NCBI GenBank assembly: GCA_903872345.1
Contig: CAIQKM010000074.1
Span: 54,592 to 118,591, forward strand
DNA: 64,000 nucleotides
Source: an uncultured Verrucomicrobia subdivision 3 bacterium
GTDB lineage: Bacteria > Verrucomicrobiota > Verrucomicrobiia > Limisphaerales > UBA11358
Reading direction: 5' to 3'
In this document: positions 29,373-40,775 of the stretch, one piece after another
How the letters are laid out: each line of letters opens with the position of its first letter
Numbering within the stretch: the stretch's first letter is position 1
Notes under the pieces: generated by a model
Told to the model about the DNA's origin: nothing
The model's input: only the letters and a program-made list of their open reading frames with translations
Database searches by the model: none
Position numbers and translations under genes: made by a program

Positions 29373-30128
29373 ATGACCAAATCAGAAGGTATGAAATTAA
29401 ATGTGACCGGCCTCGCCTTTCTGGCTCTGGCGGGTGTCTTGGCTGCGGACAAAGCGCAAGCCGCTCCGCCGTATTCCACGAATTATAGCAACACGGCCAG
29501 TTGGAGCGGCTCTGCCTTTGAAAGCTTCGGTGTTAGCGGCTCCGGTTCCGAAGTTCTGGGCCAGACTTTCACCGCCCCGGCCGGCGTGTCGGCCAACATC
29601 AACAGCTTTTCCGTTTATTGCACCCCGGGGGTTTCATCCGGGTACGGCACCATCTATCTGTCCGGCGAGATTTTTGCCTGGAACGGCGGCACCGCCATTG
29701 GCGGCCCCGTGTATTCCGGTGAAACCACCGCCAATTCCACCAAGTCCGGGAATGGAACGTACCAGACGCTGACGTTTAACACCGGCAATCTGGTACTCAC
29801 GCCCGGCAGCGAATACATCGCCCTGCTTACCACCCTTAACTCCATCAGTCTGGCTGACAATGGCAACAATTATCCGCAGTTGTGGTTTGCCTCCGAGTCG
29901 TCCTCCGGCCTCTCTTATGGGGGCGGCAGCCTTGAATATCAAAATACAACCTACTATGGAGCCTTGAACAACTACACTTATGTCGCTGGCAGCGCCTCCT
30001 ACTCCATTCTGGATTGGAACGCCAATTTCACCGTCACCGCTCCGGTTCCCGAACCCGCCACCCTGGCTCTCGGCGGATTGGGCGTGTTGGCCCTCGGCTG
30101 GGCGCGTCGCAAGGCGGGCGCGAAGTAA
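29373..30128 (+). CDS. PEP-CTERM sorting domain protein
   Basis: C-terminal VPEPATLALGGLGVLALGWARRKAGAK after a beta-rich secreted domain with choice-of-anchor-like features. Confidence 0.92.
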   Translation: MTKSEGMKLNVTGLAFLALAGVLAADKAQAAPPYSTNYSNTASWSGSAFESFGVSGSGSEVLGQTFTAPAGVSANINSFSVYCTPGVSSGYGTIYLSGEIFAWNGGTAIGGPVYSGETTANSTKSGNGTYQTLTFNTGNLVLTPGSEYIALLTTLNSISLADNGNNYPQLWFASESSSGLSYGGGSLEYQNTTYYGALNNYTYVAGSASYSILDWNANFTVTAPVPEPATLALGGLGVLALGWARRKAGAK

Positions 30129-30152
30129 TCATACAACATCCAATTCCAACGC

Positions 30153-30191
30153 AAGGGTTCAATCGCCTGAACGGTGGTTGAACCCTTTTTG
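30153..30191 (+). terminator. Rho-independent terminator after the PEP-CTERM gene
   Basis: aagggttcaa ... ttgaaccctt followed by tttt. Confidence 0.8.
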
Positions 30192-30450
30192 TTAAGGCTT
30201 TTGGCAACGGGGGTGCCCACCAGCATGACAACTGACGGGTGATTGGTTGCGGGGTGCATTGTAGGACTTTAAAAAGACGCTGGCTGAATTTTAACAATTG
30301 TGACGCGGTGTTATTTGCCCTGCATGATTAAATTTAAACACCTGACTGGCCCATATTGGCCGGACGCCCGGCCGGTGAAGATAAAAATATGCGGTCGCAA
30401 CCTTTGCAAATACGCTACTTTGGTCATGTAGGCAGCAAATTTCTTGCGGT

Positions 30451-30467
30451 CTGGCACCTGTCCTGCT
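30451..30467 (+). promoter_or_regulatory. Putative sigma-54 promoter upstream of glutamine synthetase
   Basis: CTGGCACCTGTCCTGCT: TGGCAC/TGC boxes with 12-nt GG-GC spacing, ~90 bp upstream of the ATG. Confidence 0.75.
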
Positions 30468-30553
30468 AATTAGCATTAATACAGGTCCAGTCACAAGGCG
30501 CCAACGTCTTTAGTCTGGGGTCCCTGCGTTTAAAAACATTAACCATTACGCAC

Positions 30554-31603
30554 ATGGCAAAATATAAATTAGAATACCTCTGGCTGGACGGTTATGAACC
30601 CGTCGCCAATCTTCGCGGCAAAACCCAAATCAAGGAATTCGCGAGCTTTCCCAAGCTGGAACAGCTTCCGATGTGGGGTTTTGACGGCAGCTCGACCCGC
30701 CAGGCCGAAGGCCGCAGCTCTGACTGCATGCTGAAGCCGGTGGCCGTTTATCCCGATACCACCCGTAAAAACGGTGTGCTGGTCATGTGCGAAGTCATGA
30801 TGCCGGACGGGGTCACGCCGCACCCCACCAACGGTCGCGCGACCATTCCCGATGATCCCGGCGCCTGGTTCGGTTTCGAGCAGGAATATTTCCTGTATCA
30901 GGATGGCAAGCCCCTCGGCTTCCCGGCGGATGGCGGCTATCCCTATCCCCAGGGCCTTTACTACACCGGCGTGGGCTACTCCTCCGTGGGTGACATCGCC
31001 CGCGAAATCGTCGAAGAACATCTCGACCTCTGCCTCGATGCCGGCATCAACCATGAAGGCATCAATGCCGAAGTGGCCAAGGGCCAGTGGGAATTTCAGA
31101 TCTTCGGCAAGGGTTCCAAAAACGCCGCCGACCAGGTCTGGGTCGCCCGTTATATCCTCATGCGCCTGTGCGAAAAATACGGCGTGGATGTGAACTTCCA
31201 TTGCAAACCCCTCGGCAAAGACGTGGACTGGAACGGTTCCGGCATGCACTCCAACTTCTCCACCACCTATATGCGCGAAGTCGGCGGCAAGGACTACTTC
31301 GAAGCCCTCATGGCGGCGTTCGACAAATACAAGAACGAACACATCGCCGTGTACGGTCCGGACAATCATCTGCGCCTCACCGGCCTGCATGAAACGCAGT
31401 CCATCGACAAGTTTAACTACGGCGTGGCCAACCGCGGTGCGTCCGTCCGCGTGCCCCACAGCTTCGTGAACAACGGCTACAAGGGCTACTTGGAAGACCG
31501 CCGTCCGAACTCCCAGGGCGACCCCTATAAGATCGCGGGCCGCATCCTGCAGACCATCGCCACGGTGCCGACACCGGCCGCCCCCAAGAAGGGCAAGAAG
31601 TAA
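30554..31603 (+). CDS. glnII: Glutamine synthetase type II (GSII)
   Basis: [77 protein letters not shown]. Confidence 0.93.
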   Translation: MAKYKLEYLWLDGYEPVANLRGKTQIKEFASFPKLEQLPMWGFDGSSTRQAEGRSSDCMLKPVAVYPDTTRKNGVLVMCEVMMPDGVTPHPTNGRATIPDDPGAWFGFEQEYFLYQDGKPLGFPADGGYPYPQGLYYTGVGYSSVGDIAREIVEEHLDLCLDAGINHEGINAEVAKGQWEFQIFGKGSKNAADQVWVARYILMRLCEKYGVDVNFHCKPLGKDVDWNGSGMHSNFSTTYMREVGGKDYFEALMAAFDKYKNEHIAVYGPDNHLRLTGLHETQSIDKFNYGVANRGASVRVPHSFVNNGYKGYLEDRRPNSQGDPYKIAGRILQTIATVPTPAAPKKGKK

Positions 31604-31638
31604 TCGTTAGCAACCCGTTCGGAGGAACCGGGACAACG

Positions 31639-31669
31639 CGGCGCGGGCCTGATGGCCCGCGCCGTTTTT
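31639..31669 (+). terminator. Rho-independent terminator after glutamine synthetase
   Basis: cggcgcgggcc-tgat-ggcccgcgccg followed by ttttt. Confidence 0.9.
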
Positions 31670-31727
31670 CTTTTGCTGTCCCCGGTTTATCATTGCAAAA
31701 CCGGCCGTTCCGCCTACAATTCCCCCC

Positions 31728-32120
31728 ATGGAAAAGTCGCAGTTGCTGCAATATCTTCCGATCCTGTTTTTGCTGGCCGCCGCCGTTGGTTTCGCCGCCG
31801 GCACCCTGACCATCTCCGCGTTGCTCGGCAAGTTTGGCAAGCGCACCAAGGCCAAGGACGCCGCGTACGAATGCGGCAAGGACCCCATTGGCGAAGGCTC
31901 CTCCCGCTTCTCGGTCAAATTCTACCTCGTGGCCATGCTGTTCATCCTGTTCGATATCGAAGTGGTGTTCATGTATCCGTGGGCCGTGGTGTACAAGGAC
32001 ATGCTGGCGGATCACGCCACCCGCGACCTGATTTTTGTCTCGATGCTTTCTTTCCTTGGCATCCTATTCGCCGGCTATTTGTACGCGGTTAAGAAAAAAG
32101 CCTTCGACTGGCGCTCTTGA
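31728..32120 (+). CDS. nuoA: NADH-quinone oxidoreductase subunit A
   Basis: YECGKDPIGEGSSRFSVKFYLVAMLFILFDIEVVFMYPWAV. Confidence 0.93.
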   Translation: MEKSQLLQYLPILFLLAAAVGFAAGTLTISALLGKFGKRTKAKDAAYECGKDPIGEGSSRFSVKFYLVAMLFILFDIEVVFMYPWAVVYKDMLADHATRDLIFVSMLSFLGILFAGYLYAVKKKAFDWRS

Positions 32121-32223
32121 ACCCAACCCCGGCCGCAGCCGGGGCGGGTTGGTGAACATCGCTGGCGGGGTGTTTTTTGGATTTTGATTGCGGCATTCCC
32201 GGTTTTTCTGAATTCTCAACATC

Positions 32224-33657
32224 ATGGCTACCATCAAATTTGGCACCTCGGGCTGGCGCGAAATCATTGCGCGTGACTTCACCTTTGACAACGTCCAACT
32301 GGCCACCCAGGCCATTGCCGATTATCTCAACGCCGAACTGAAGAATCCGGCGTCGTCCATCGCCGGCCGCCAGCCGGTCATCATTCTGGGGCACGACACG
32401 CGCTTTCTCGGGCGCCACTTCTCACTGGCTGCCGCCGAGGTTTTGGCGGCCAATGGTATCACGCCGCTCCTGTGCGACCGCGATACGCCCACGCCGGTCA
32501 TCGCCCACACCATCCGCCAGCGCAAGGCCATTGGCGGCATCAACATGACCGCCAGCCACAATCCGGCGGAATATCAGGGCCTCAAATTTTCCACTTACAA
32601 TGGCGCGCCCGCCACACCGGATGTCACCAAGCAGATCGAAGCGAACATTCTCAAATTGCAGGCCGCGAACTGGTCGTTCAAAGGCGTCCAATTCGGCACC
32701 TACACCTGCAAGACGATCAATCCGCTGCCGGACTATTTCAAGCAGATCAACAAACTGGTGGATTTTGCCGCCATCAAAAAGGCGAAGCTGAAGGTGGCGG
32801 TGGACATCAGTTACGGCACCGCGCACGGCTACTTGGACGTGTTGCTGGAAAAAGCCGCGGCCAAGGTGACGATGTTCCATAACGAGCTGAATCCTCTGTT
32901 TGGCGGGCATCATCCCGAACCCAATGCGGAAGGCATGGCGGACGCCGCCAAGTTCGTCCGCAGCGGCAAGGCGCAGATCGGTCTCGGCACCGATGGCGAT
33001 GCCGACCGCTTCGGCATTGTGGACAAGGATGGCACCTGGCTCACACCCAACCAAATTCTCGCGCTGGCGCTGTACCATTTGAAGAAAAACCGCGGCTGGA
33101 CCGGCGCGGTGGTACGCACCGTGCCCACGAGCCATCAGGTGGATGCCGTGGCCGCGCTGCTCGGCGTGAAGGTGCATGAGACTCCCGTGGGTTTCAAATA
33201 CATCGGTGCCCTGATGGAAAGCGAACCGATCATTGTCGGCGGCGAAGAATCCGGCGGCTTGAGCGTGAAAGGTCATGTGCCGGAAAAGGACGGCATCCTC
33301 GCCTGCCTGCTCATGGCCGAACTGGTGGCCACGGAGAAAAAATCACTCGGCCGTATTTTGTCGGATCTCTCCAAAAAGACCGGGGAATTTTACAGCGACC
33401 GCATCAATATTTCCTTTTCCCCGGAGAAGAAAGACGCGCTACTGGCCAAGCTGGGCAGCGGGCTCACGGCCATTGGCAAGTTCAAGGTGGAACAGTTTAT
33501 CACCACCGACGGTTTCAAGTTTTTGCTCCCGAACCATGAATGGGTGGCCTTCCGCGCCAGCGGCACGGAACCGCTCATCCGCTGCTATCTCGAGGCGAAG
33601 AGCAAAGCGAATCTCAAGAAGCTCGACGCCGCCTGCCGCCAGTTGCTGGCGGTGTGA
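32224..33657 (+). CDS. Phosphoglucomutase/phosphomannomutase family protein
   Basis: KFGTSGWREIIARDFT, GGINMTASHNPAEYQGLKF, LGTDGDADRFGIVD, GGEESGGLSVKGHVPEKDGI, RASGTEPLIRCYLEA. Confidence 0.94.
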   Translation: MATIKFGTSGWREIIARDFTFDNVQLATQAIADYLNAELKNPASSIAGRQPVIILGHDTRFLGRHFSLAAAEVLAANGITPLLCDRDTPTPVIAHTIRQRKAIGGINMTASHNPAEYQGLKFSTYNGAPATPDVTKQIEANILKLQAANWSFKGVQFGTYTCKTINPLPDYFKQINKLVDFAAIKKAKLKVAVDISYGTAHGYLDVLLEKAAAKVTMFHNELNPLFGGHHPEPNAEGMADAAKFVRSGKAQIGLGTDGDADRFGIVDKDGTWLTPNQILALALYHLKKNRGWTGAVVRTVPTSHQVDAVAALLGVKVHETPVGFKYIGALMESEPIIVGGEESGGLSVKGHVPEKDGILACLLMAELVATEKKSLGRILSDLSKKTGEFYSDRINISFSPEKKDALLAKLGSGLTAIGKFKVEQFITTDGFKFLLPNHEWVAFRASGTEPLIRCYLEAKSKANLKKLDAACRQLLAV

Positions 33658-33678
33658 GACAATACCGTCCGGCGGGGC

Positions 33679-34320
33679 TCAAATGGGCAATGAGCCCTGC
33701 ACGGGCTTGGGTTTGGCGTTCTTCAGAGGCGCGCCGGAATCTTTCAGATTCCGGTGCCGGTAATGCAGAATCTTAAACTCCGGTTCATCCCGGATTTCTT
33801 CGACCAGATCGAACTTGTCTTCGAACGGCGGGAAAAAAGCATCGCCCCCCTCAATGTCACGCTTCACCAAAGTCAGGTACAGATCCGAGCACCGGGGCAG
33901 GGTTTGCTCATAAATTTCCGCGCCGCCGCAGATGAAGATGTCGTTGGGAAATTCCGCCGGATCCAGCTTGTCGAGCGACCGGAAAATGAGAATGTCCGTC
34001 TGCTGTTTGCCGGACATTTTTGAGAAATGGAACTGGTACGCGCGTTTGAGATATTTGCCACCGCGCCATTCGTGATACGCGCCGAAAATTTCCGGATGGC
34101 TTTTGATCAGCCGCTGCGGATGCCGGGTGAGCACCATGTTCTTGCGGTTGGGGAGGGGTTTGCCGATGGATTCAAAGGTTTTCCTTCCCATCACCACCAC
34201 GTTGCCCATGGTCATTTTCTTGAACCATTTGAAATCCTCGGGCAGATGCCAGGGAATCTTGTTGCCGGCGCCAATCACCCGGTTCTGCGACATCGCCACG
34301 ATGGCCTTGAAATATTTCAT
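33679..34320 (-). CDS. folA: Dihydrofolate reductase with internal insertion (213 aa)
   Basis: [66 protein letters not shown] ... [24 protein letters not shown]; start reassigned from 34530. Confidence 0.92.
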   Translation of the reverse strand: MKYFKAIVAMSQNRVIGAGNKIPWHLPEDFKWFKKMTMGNVVVMGRKTFESIGKPLPNRKNMVLTRHPQRLIKSHPEIFGAYHEWRGGKYLKRAYQFHFSKMSGKQQTDILIFRSLDKLDPAEFPNDIFICGGAEIYEQTLPRCSDLYLTLVKRDIEGGDAFFPPFEDKFDLVEEIRDEPEFKILHYRHRNLKDSGAPLKNAKPKPVQGSLPI

Positions 34321-35018
34321 GGCGTATTGACGGAAACCAGAATGGGTTCTTGCGGGCCCAGAAATTTCGGCTGACGGTGCAGCAGGTACAAATCCACCGC
34401 GCACCAAGTGCGGGCAAATTGTTCGCGCACTTCCGCCCGGAGCGACCAGCTTTTCAGCCCCACATCGGGCGCGGCCAAGGCCACCGCCTCCAGCCCGTGC
34501 CGCCGGGCAATCCAGAGGGCGCGGGGACAATGATACGCCTCGGTAATGATCGTGCAGCGGGGCAAATTGAAAATCTCTTTCGCCCGCACCACTGAGTCCA
34601 GCGTACGGAAGCCGGCGTAGTCGCAGGTGATCGCCTCCGCCGGCACCCCGGCGGCGATCAGGGCGTTCCGCATATCCGTCGGCTCGTCATAGCTGGCGAT
34701 ATGGTTGTCGCCGCTCACGAGCAGGTGGCGCACCTTGCCGGCCCGGTAGAGTGCCGCAGCGGCGGCGATGCGCTGATTGAAATGCAGGTTGGGTTGACCG
34801 CTCCGGGTGACCTTGGAAGTGCCCAGAACCAGACCCACCTCGTTGGCGGGAACGGTGGTGACGGCAGAGAAAATTCGCCCGGCAGAAAGCTGCCGGCAGG
34901 TGCGGTTGGCGGCCAGCATCCCGCCAGCAGCCAAGGTTGCCAGAACCGCCATGCCGGCGACTAGCGCCAGCCGGTGTGCCCGGGCCCGGCCAGGGACTTT
35001 TCCCAAAGTTGATTTCAT
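34317..35018 (-). CDS. SanA/YdcF-like (DUF218) membrane protein
   Basis: [44 protein letters not shown]...[43 protein letters not shown] overlap with folA. Confidence 0.88.
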   Translation of the reverse strand: MKSTLGKVPGRARAHRLALVAGMAVLATLAAGGMLAANRTCRQLSAGRIFSAVTTVPANEVGLVLGTSKVTRSGQPNLHFNQRIAAAAALYRAGKVRHLLVSGDNHIASYDEPTDMRNALIAAGVPAEAITCDYAGFRTLDSVVRAKEIFNLPRCTIITEAYHCPRALWIARRHGLEAVALAAPDVGLKSWSLRAEVREQFARTWCAVDLYLLHRQPKFLGPQEPILVSVNTP

Positions 35019-35082
35019 ATGCCTTGCCGTTAACAGTAGGTTCACCGGCGTTGCCTGTAAATCCCGTTCCGACCGCCTGCCG

Positions 35083-35880
35083 TCACACCGCCACCGGCGC
35101 CTTGATGCCCGGGTGCGGGTCGTAGCCGACCAATTCAAAATCCTCGAACTTGAAATCGTGGATGTCTTTCACCGCCGGATTCAGTTTCATCCGCGGCAGG
35201 GGACGCAGTTCGCGCGACAGTTGCAACCTGGCCTGCTCCAGATGGTTGGCGTAGAGGTGCAGGTCGCCAAAGGTATGAATGAAATCGCCCGCCTTCAACC
35301 CGCACACTTGGGCGACCATCAGCGTCAGCAGCGCATAGCTGGCAATGTTGAAGGGCACACCGAGAAAGATGTCCGCGCTGCGCTGGTAAAGCTGGCAGCT
35401 CAATTCGCCTTCGCTCACATAGAACTGGAACAGGGAATGACATGGCGGCAGCGCCATAGTCTGGATTTCGCCGGGATTCCAGGCGCTGACAATCAGGCGC
35501 CGGCTGTCGGGATTCTTTTTGATCTGGGCGATGACATCGTCAATCTGGTTGATGCTCCGGCCATCGGCGGTGCGCCAGTCGGTCCATTGCGCGCCATAGA
35601 CGCGGCCCAGATCGCCGGTCTCTTTGTTGGCCCATTCATCCCAGATGCTCACCCCATGTTCGTTGAGCCATTTGATGTTGGTATCGCCGCGCAGGAACCA
35701 GAGCAGCTCATAAATGATGGACTTGGTATGCACCTTCTTGGTGGTGAGCAGCGGAAAGGTGTCGCCCAGCGGAAAGCGGGCCTGCGCGCCAAAGAGGGAA
35801 TACGTGCCGGTCCCGGTGCGGTCGGCCTTGAACTTGCCGTGTTCCATCACGTGTCGCAGCAAATCGAGGTATTGAATCAT
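35083..35880 (-). CDS. thyA: Thymidylate synthase
   Basis: [50 protein letters not shown] ... [43 protein letters not shown]. Confidence 0.97.
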   Translation of the reverse strand: MIQYLDLLRHVMEHGKFKADRTGTGTYSLFGAQARFPLGDTFPLLTTKKVHTKSIIYELLWFLRGDTNIKWLNEHGVSIWDEWANKETGDLGRVYGAQWTDWRTADGRSINQIDDVIAQIKKNPDSRRLIVSAWNPGEIQTMALPPCHSLFQFYVSEGELSCQLYQRSADIFLGVPFNIASYALLTLMVAQVCGLKAGDFIHTFGDLHLYANHLEQARLQLSRELRPLPRMKLNPAVKDIHDFKFEDFELVGYDPHPGIKAPVAV

Positions 35881-36122
35881 GCCGGGAAAACTCTAACCCC
35901 GCGCCGGGGGAAAGGAAAGAATTTGGATGCCGGGCCAAGGCGGAGGGCAAGTGCTGAAGGCCATGGCTGACAACAGACCGTTCCCCCGCCCGCCGGCGAA
36001 CCCGACCTGCGTGACAACCTGAACGCCGGAAATTCCGTCCGGCTGCACTTTTTTCAAACATCTTTGCATATTTGGCTGGATGACAGGTTGGATGGGGTAG
36101 TGTTAAATGCAACCATAACCAC

Positions 36123-37061
36123 GTGAATTTATCTAAAACACCCAAACGGCTCTGTCGTACCCATATTGGGGACGCTCAAGGAGGTTTCACCCTCATCGAA
36201 CTGCTGGTGGTCATCGCCATCATCGCCATTCTCGCGGCCATGCTGCTGCCGGCGCTGGCTTTGGCCAAGCAAAAAGCTTATCTGGCTGCCTGCCAGAGCA
36301 ACCTGAAACAAATCGGCGTGGGGCTCAACGTCTATACGTCCGACAATGCGGATTATTTTCCGGCGTCGGGGTGGGTGTCCGGCGGCAACCCTTGGGAAAC
36401 GCATGAGGTCATGCGTTATGGCGGGCTGGGCAAAGACGTGTCGACCGGCGGAATTACCCAAGGCCCTTATGCCATGGGGTCGCTGTTTTTCAGCAAGATC
36501 ATCCCGGCCGGCCAGGTGTTTTACTGCCCGTCCGTGCATTCCGGCGAATACTGGTTTGGCGCCTACAATGAGGCCGGGTCGCCCTGGCCTTCGATTCCGG
36601 CTGACTATTACTCCATTCCCGGCATTCCGTCGGGTGCCAATCCCTATGTCCGGTGCAGTTACAGCTACTATGTGCAGTCCAAGACGCTCGGTGCCGCGTC
36701 GGGAACTTATGGCGGCCCCAGCCTCCCGGTCCAAGCCTACTCCTCGCAAACGTTTAACAGCCCAAATCCGAGCGACGCGCCGAACACGATCAACACGCTG
36801 ACCCCGCTGAAAAGCTCCCAAGTGGATCCCACCAAGTCCATCGTCGTGGACACGCTTGACCAGACGACGGACATCCTGCACAAAAGCGGCAGCAGTCCGG
36901 CCGGCTTGAATGTGCTTTTCACCGACGCGCATGTGAATTTTGCGTCGGTCAAAGGAAACAGTCGCAAGGGTTCCTACCAGTGGTTCGACCCCAATCTGTG
37001 GCCCTCCGGGGCCGTGGATGCCGATAGTTTCCGCATCATTGTAAACTCCTTCCAACCCTAA
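36123..37061 (+). CDS. Pseudopilin with prepilin-type N-terminal methylation motif and H-X9-DG-like C-terminus
   Basis: [33 protein letters not shown] ... [13 protein letters not shown]. Confidence 0.92.
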   Translation: MNLSKTPKRLCRTHIGDAQGGFTLIELLVVIAIIAILAAMLLPALALAKQKAYLAACQSNLKQIGVGLNVYTSDNADYFPASGWVSGGNPWETHEVMRYGGLGKDVSTGGITQGPYAMGSLFFSKIIPAGQVFYCPSVHSGEYWFGAYNEAGSPWPSIPADYYSIPGIPSGANPYVRCSYSYYVQSKTLGAASGTYGGPSLPVQAYSSQTFNSPNPSDAPNTINTLTPLKSSQVDPTKSIVVDTLDQTTDILHKSGSSPAGLNVLFTDAHVNFASVKGNSRKGSYQWFDPNLWPSGAVDADSFRIIVNSFQP

Positions 37062-37130
37062 CCCGGATTTGCTCCCATCACCTTAATATCGAGTTGATAG
37101 TCAGTCCAAACCAGCCAAACAACCAACCAC

Positions 37131-40100
37131 ATGAATAAGAAAACCACCAAAACATTTGCAGGCGCTCTCCTGGCGGGGATCCTGCCGATGGTCGTTTCCG
37201 CCCAGACGACTTTTTTCAGCGACAATTTTACCGGCGCGAGCACGGTTAATTCGGCCACGCCGGCCAACCCGACTTCGACCAGCACCGCTTATGAGGAGAT
37301 TTCCACCAAAGCCTGGGCGCCAAGCGCGCCGGTCATTGGCGGACATTTAAAATTCGGGTTCGTGTCAACGACCAGCGGCAATGGGCAGATTCAGGCGTTG
37401 TTTGCCAACAGTCCGGTTGCCCTGTTTCAAAACGGGGATTACGTCCAACTGACGATTGTCTTCACCAACACCGCCGGCTGTCTGACCGGTGCCGGCCAGT
37501 TGGGAGTTGGTTTGTATAGCAGCGGACAGGTTAAGCCGTATCCGGGCGGCTATAGTTCCGCCGGCGGGGGGGGATCCTTGTCCGGCTACGCCCAAGACTG
37601 GCTGGGTTATGTCGGCCAGATCAATTACAGCGGCTCCGCTTCGCGCATCATGACGCGTCCCAGCAATGCGAGCACTTCCACGGCCAACAATCAGGACCTG
37701 ATCTCTTCCGGCAGCAGCAGCAGCAGCTATGTGGGGTCGGCCACGATTGGCAGCACCGTGACATCCACCGTCACACTGACCGCCGGTGGCACCTACACCG
37801 AAGTGCTTTACGCGACGCTGAATGGCGTGAACAGCGTGGCGGTTACCAACTTTCTTTATAGCGGCGCCGGCACGGGCGGCACGTTGCTCACGAGTTTTGG
37901 GGCGGTTGCCACCAACACCACCTATACCACTTCCGCGTTTGACGGACTGGCTTTCGGGTATATGGACCGGTCAGCGGATACTTCCAACACTCTGGACGTA
38001 GCGTCCATTCAGGTCGTCGGCTCCGTTTCGGCTCCCACGCCGCCGAACATTGTCACTGAGCCTTCCGGGGTTGTGGTCGCGACCGGCGGTGCCGCCGCTT
38101 TTACCGTCAGCGCCACGGGCGTCGGCCTGACTTACCAATGGCATCGGCATGGCACCAATCTCATTGATGGCCCCAATATTTCCGGTTCTACCAGCAGCCA
38201 GTTGATTGTTTCCTCCGCCAGCAGCGCCGATGTGGCGTCGGCCGATGCCACCGGTTATTATGTAACCATCACGGGCGCGGGCAATTTGAGCACGAATTCC
38301 CTGACCAATTCCCTGTCCCTCATCGCGCCGGCCAGCCTGTATTATTCGGGCAGCGGTCCTTGGGATGTGAATACCAGCGCCAGTTGGAATACCGACGATG
38401 CGCAGGATCAATCGGACTATTTCAATTATGGCGATGCGCTGGTATTTGACGATGGCGGCGCGGGTGGCACGGTGACTTTGAACGGAAATTTTCTGAGCGC
38501 ATCCTCCGTCACCGTCAGTCATACCACGGCCAGTGCGCCTTACACGTGGACCGGCACGGGCAGCTTTGCCGGACCGGGCAACCTGATCTACAACGGCAAC
38601 GGTCAATTTAATATCAACAATGCCAACACGTTCACCGGCGGCACCGTTATCAGCAACGCCGCCGCCAACCTGCACCTCGGCAATGCCAATGGTCTGGGCA
38701 CCGGCCCGGTCACGCTCACCGGAGGTGGCGGAACCATGGAATGGACGGTGGCAGGCGGTAGTGCCAGCGGCCTGGGCAATGTCATTGTGGCGGACGACTT
38801 CACGATTCAATTTGACACGGCTTCCACGTATTCCGGCGTCATCTTGGGCAACCTTTCCGGGACGAGCGGCAAAACCCTGACCCTGGCTTCGGGTCCCGCC
38901 AACACCAGCACCAACGAACGCGTCCGTCTGTACGGCACGAACACGGTCTGCAACGCAAACATTACCTTCAATTCCGGCGGCAACACCCTAATGTCACTGG
39001 CTCCCTATGCCTCCAGCGGCAGTCAGGTATTCAACGGTGTCATCGCCGGCGACGGCAGCATCTGGCAGCGCGGCAGTGCGAGCTCGGTTTTGAATGCCCA
39101 GAACACCTACTCCGGCGGCACCTACACCACCGCCGGCGGCATCGGATTGGGCGTCAACAGCACGCCCACGACGGGGACCGTCACCTCCGGTCCGATCGGC
39201 ACCGGCCCATTGTATATCGCTCCCGAAAACGGCAGTGTTAGCGGCAGCGGCACCGTTTATGCCTCCGGCGGGGCCATCACGATCGCCAACGCCCTGCAAT
39301 ACCCGACCAACAACCAGATCCTGATCATCGGCGGGACGAACGCCCTGACGCTCAGTGGGCCATACTCGCTCCAAGGCAATGACGGTCTAATCACCAACCG
39401 CACCTTCCAGGTCAACAACACCAATGCGCCGGTAACAATCTCCGGCGTGATCGGCGATAACGGCACCGGTTGCGGCTTCATCAAGACCGGCGTGGGCAAT
39501 CTGTACCTCGACGGGGTGAACACTTATACCGGCATCACGACCAACAACAGCGGCACGCCCACCACCGGCCTGGGTGTGCTGGCCGGCACCGGCACCATCG
39601 CCGGCAACGTCTTCATCCAGACCAACTCCGCCATCGGCGGCGGCGACGCCGGCGGCATTGGCACCTTCAACATCGGCGGCAACCTCACAATCAACGGCAA
39701 CGGCTGGTTCCGCGTGAACCGTTCCGGCTCGGCGAGTGATTATGTGGCCGTTACCGGCAACATCACCAACCTCGGCACCGGCACCATTGCGGTCACCAAT
39801 CTGGGCGCAACGCTGCAAATTGGCGATACGTTTACCTTGTTCAACAAGGCGATTACCGGTGCCGGCACGCTGGCGGTTACCGGCGGAAACGTGACTTGGA
39901 CCAATAAACTCGCGCTCAACGGTACGATCGCGGTGGTGCAATCGCCGGATGTTGGCGTGCTGACCTCGATCCTGGCCAGCGGGCAGTTGGGCGTCAATCT
40001 CACCAACACGATCACGGTGACCAACCTTGGGCCCGGCACCGCCAGCGGTCTGGTTGTGACCGATTCATTGCCGGCCATTGTCGGTTTTGTGAGCGCCACC

Positions 40101-40571
40101 GGCAGTGGCACCACCAATGGGAATGTGCATCAGGTCGTATGGAGCGGGTTCAGCCTGCCGGCGAACACGGTTACCAACTTCACGCTGATTGTCACCGCGC
40201 CAACGGCGGGCAACGCCACCAATATTGTGACGGTGGCCTCTTCGGTGGTTGACCCGAATCTGGCGAACAACACGGTGACCAATGTCACCGCCATCGTCTC
40301 CACGATTGTTCCGACCGTGCCGCCGCACGTCAGCAGCTTCAGTCTGACCGGCGGCAACCTTGTGATCAGCGCCACCAACGGTGTGAATGGCGGAACATAT
40401 TACCTGCTGGGCACTACCAATGCGGCCCTGCCGTTGAACCAGTGGAAGGCGCTGGCGACCAACGTGATCACCGCCGGCAGCGGCGCCGCCACCTTCACCT
40501 TCACCGGCACCAACGTGATCAGTGCCGGGCTGAAACAGCAGTTTTATATCCTGAGCAGCACCAACAACTGA
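37131..40571 (+). CDS. Autotransporter-associated beta-strand repeat protein with DUF11-like domain (1146 aa)
   Basis: NANTFTGGTVISNAAANLHLGNANGLGTGPVTLTGG repeats; NTITVTNLGPGTASGLVVTDSLPAIVGFVSATGSG is DUF11-like; signal peptide. Confidence 0.88.
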   Translation: MNKKTTKTFAGALLAGILPMVVSAQTTFFSDNFTGASTVNSATPANPTSTSTAYEEISTKAWAPSAPVIGGHLKFGFVSTTSGNGQIQALFANSPVALFQNGDYVQLTIVFTNTAGCLTGAGQLGVGLYSSGQVKPYPGGYSSAGGGGSLSGYAQDWLGYVGQINYSGSASRIMTRPSNASTSTANNQDLISSGSSSSSYVGSATIGSTVTSTVTLTAGGTYTEVLYATLNGVNSVAVTNFLYSGAGTGGTLLTSFGAVATNTTYTTSAFDGLAFGYMDRSADTSNTLDVASIQVVGSVSAPTPPNIVTEPSGVVVATGGAAAFTVSATGVGLTYQWHRHGTNLIDGPNISGSTSSQLIVSSASSADVASADATGYYVTITGAGNLSTNSLTNSLSLIAPASLYYSGSGPWDVNTSASWNTDDAQDQSDYFNYGDALVFDDGGAGGTVTLNGNFLSASSVTVSHTTASAPYTWTGTGSFAGPGNLIYNGNGQFNINNANTFTGGTVISNAAANLHLGNANGLGTGPVTLTGGGGTMEWTVAGGSASGLGNVIVADDFTIQFDTASTYSGVILGNLSGTSGKTLTLASGPANTSTNERVRLYGTNTVCNANITFNSGGNTLMSLAPYASSGSQVFNGVIAGDGSIWQRGSASSVLNAQNTYSGGTYTTAGGIGLGVNSTPTTGTVTSGPIGTGPLYIAPENGSVSGSGTVYASGGAITIANALQYPTNNQILIIGGTNALTLSGPYSLQGNDGLITNRTFQVNNTNAPVTISGVIGDNGTGCGFIKTGVGNLYLDGVNTYTGITTNNSGTPTTGLGVLAGTGTIAGNVFIQTNSAIGGGDAGGIGTFNIGGNLTINGNGWFRVNRSGSASDYVAVTGNITNLGTGTIAVTNLGATLQIGDTFTLFNKAITGAGTLAVTGGNVTWTNKLALNGTIAVVQSPDVGVLTSILASGQLGVNLTNTITVTNLGPGTASGLVVTDSLPAIVGFVSATGSGTTNGNVHQVVWSGFSLPANTVTNFTLIVTAPTAGNATNIVTVASSVVDPNLANNTVTNVTAIVSTIVPTVPPHVSSFSLTGGNLVISATNGVNGGTYYLLGTTNAALPLNQWKALATNVITAGSGAATFTFTGTNVISAGLKQQFYILSSTNN

Positions 40572-40638
40572 CCCGGCCCGAGGTCGTCCCGCCCGCACCG
40601 GAATTTCCGATGGGCTGGCAAGGCACAATCTGACAAAA

Positions 40639-40667
40639 ACGGGGCCCGCGAGGGCCCCGTTCTTTTT
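40639..40667 (+). terminator. Rho-independent terminator after the 1146-aa gene
   Basis: acggggccc-gcga-gggccccgt followed by tcttttt. Confidence 0.85.
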
Positions 40668-40775
40668 CCCCTTGGAACCAACCATCGTCATTTTCTTGGT
40701 CTGAAACAAAATTGATTTATCGACTTTGCCTGGCGGAGTTAATAATTTTGAAGGACAAAATTCCCAGCAACCCTT

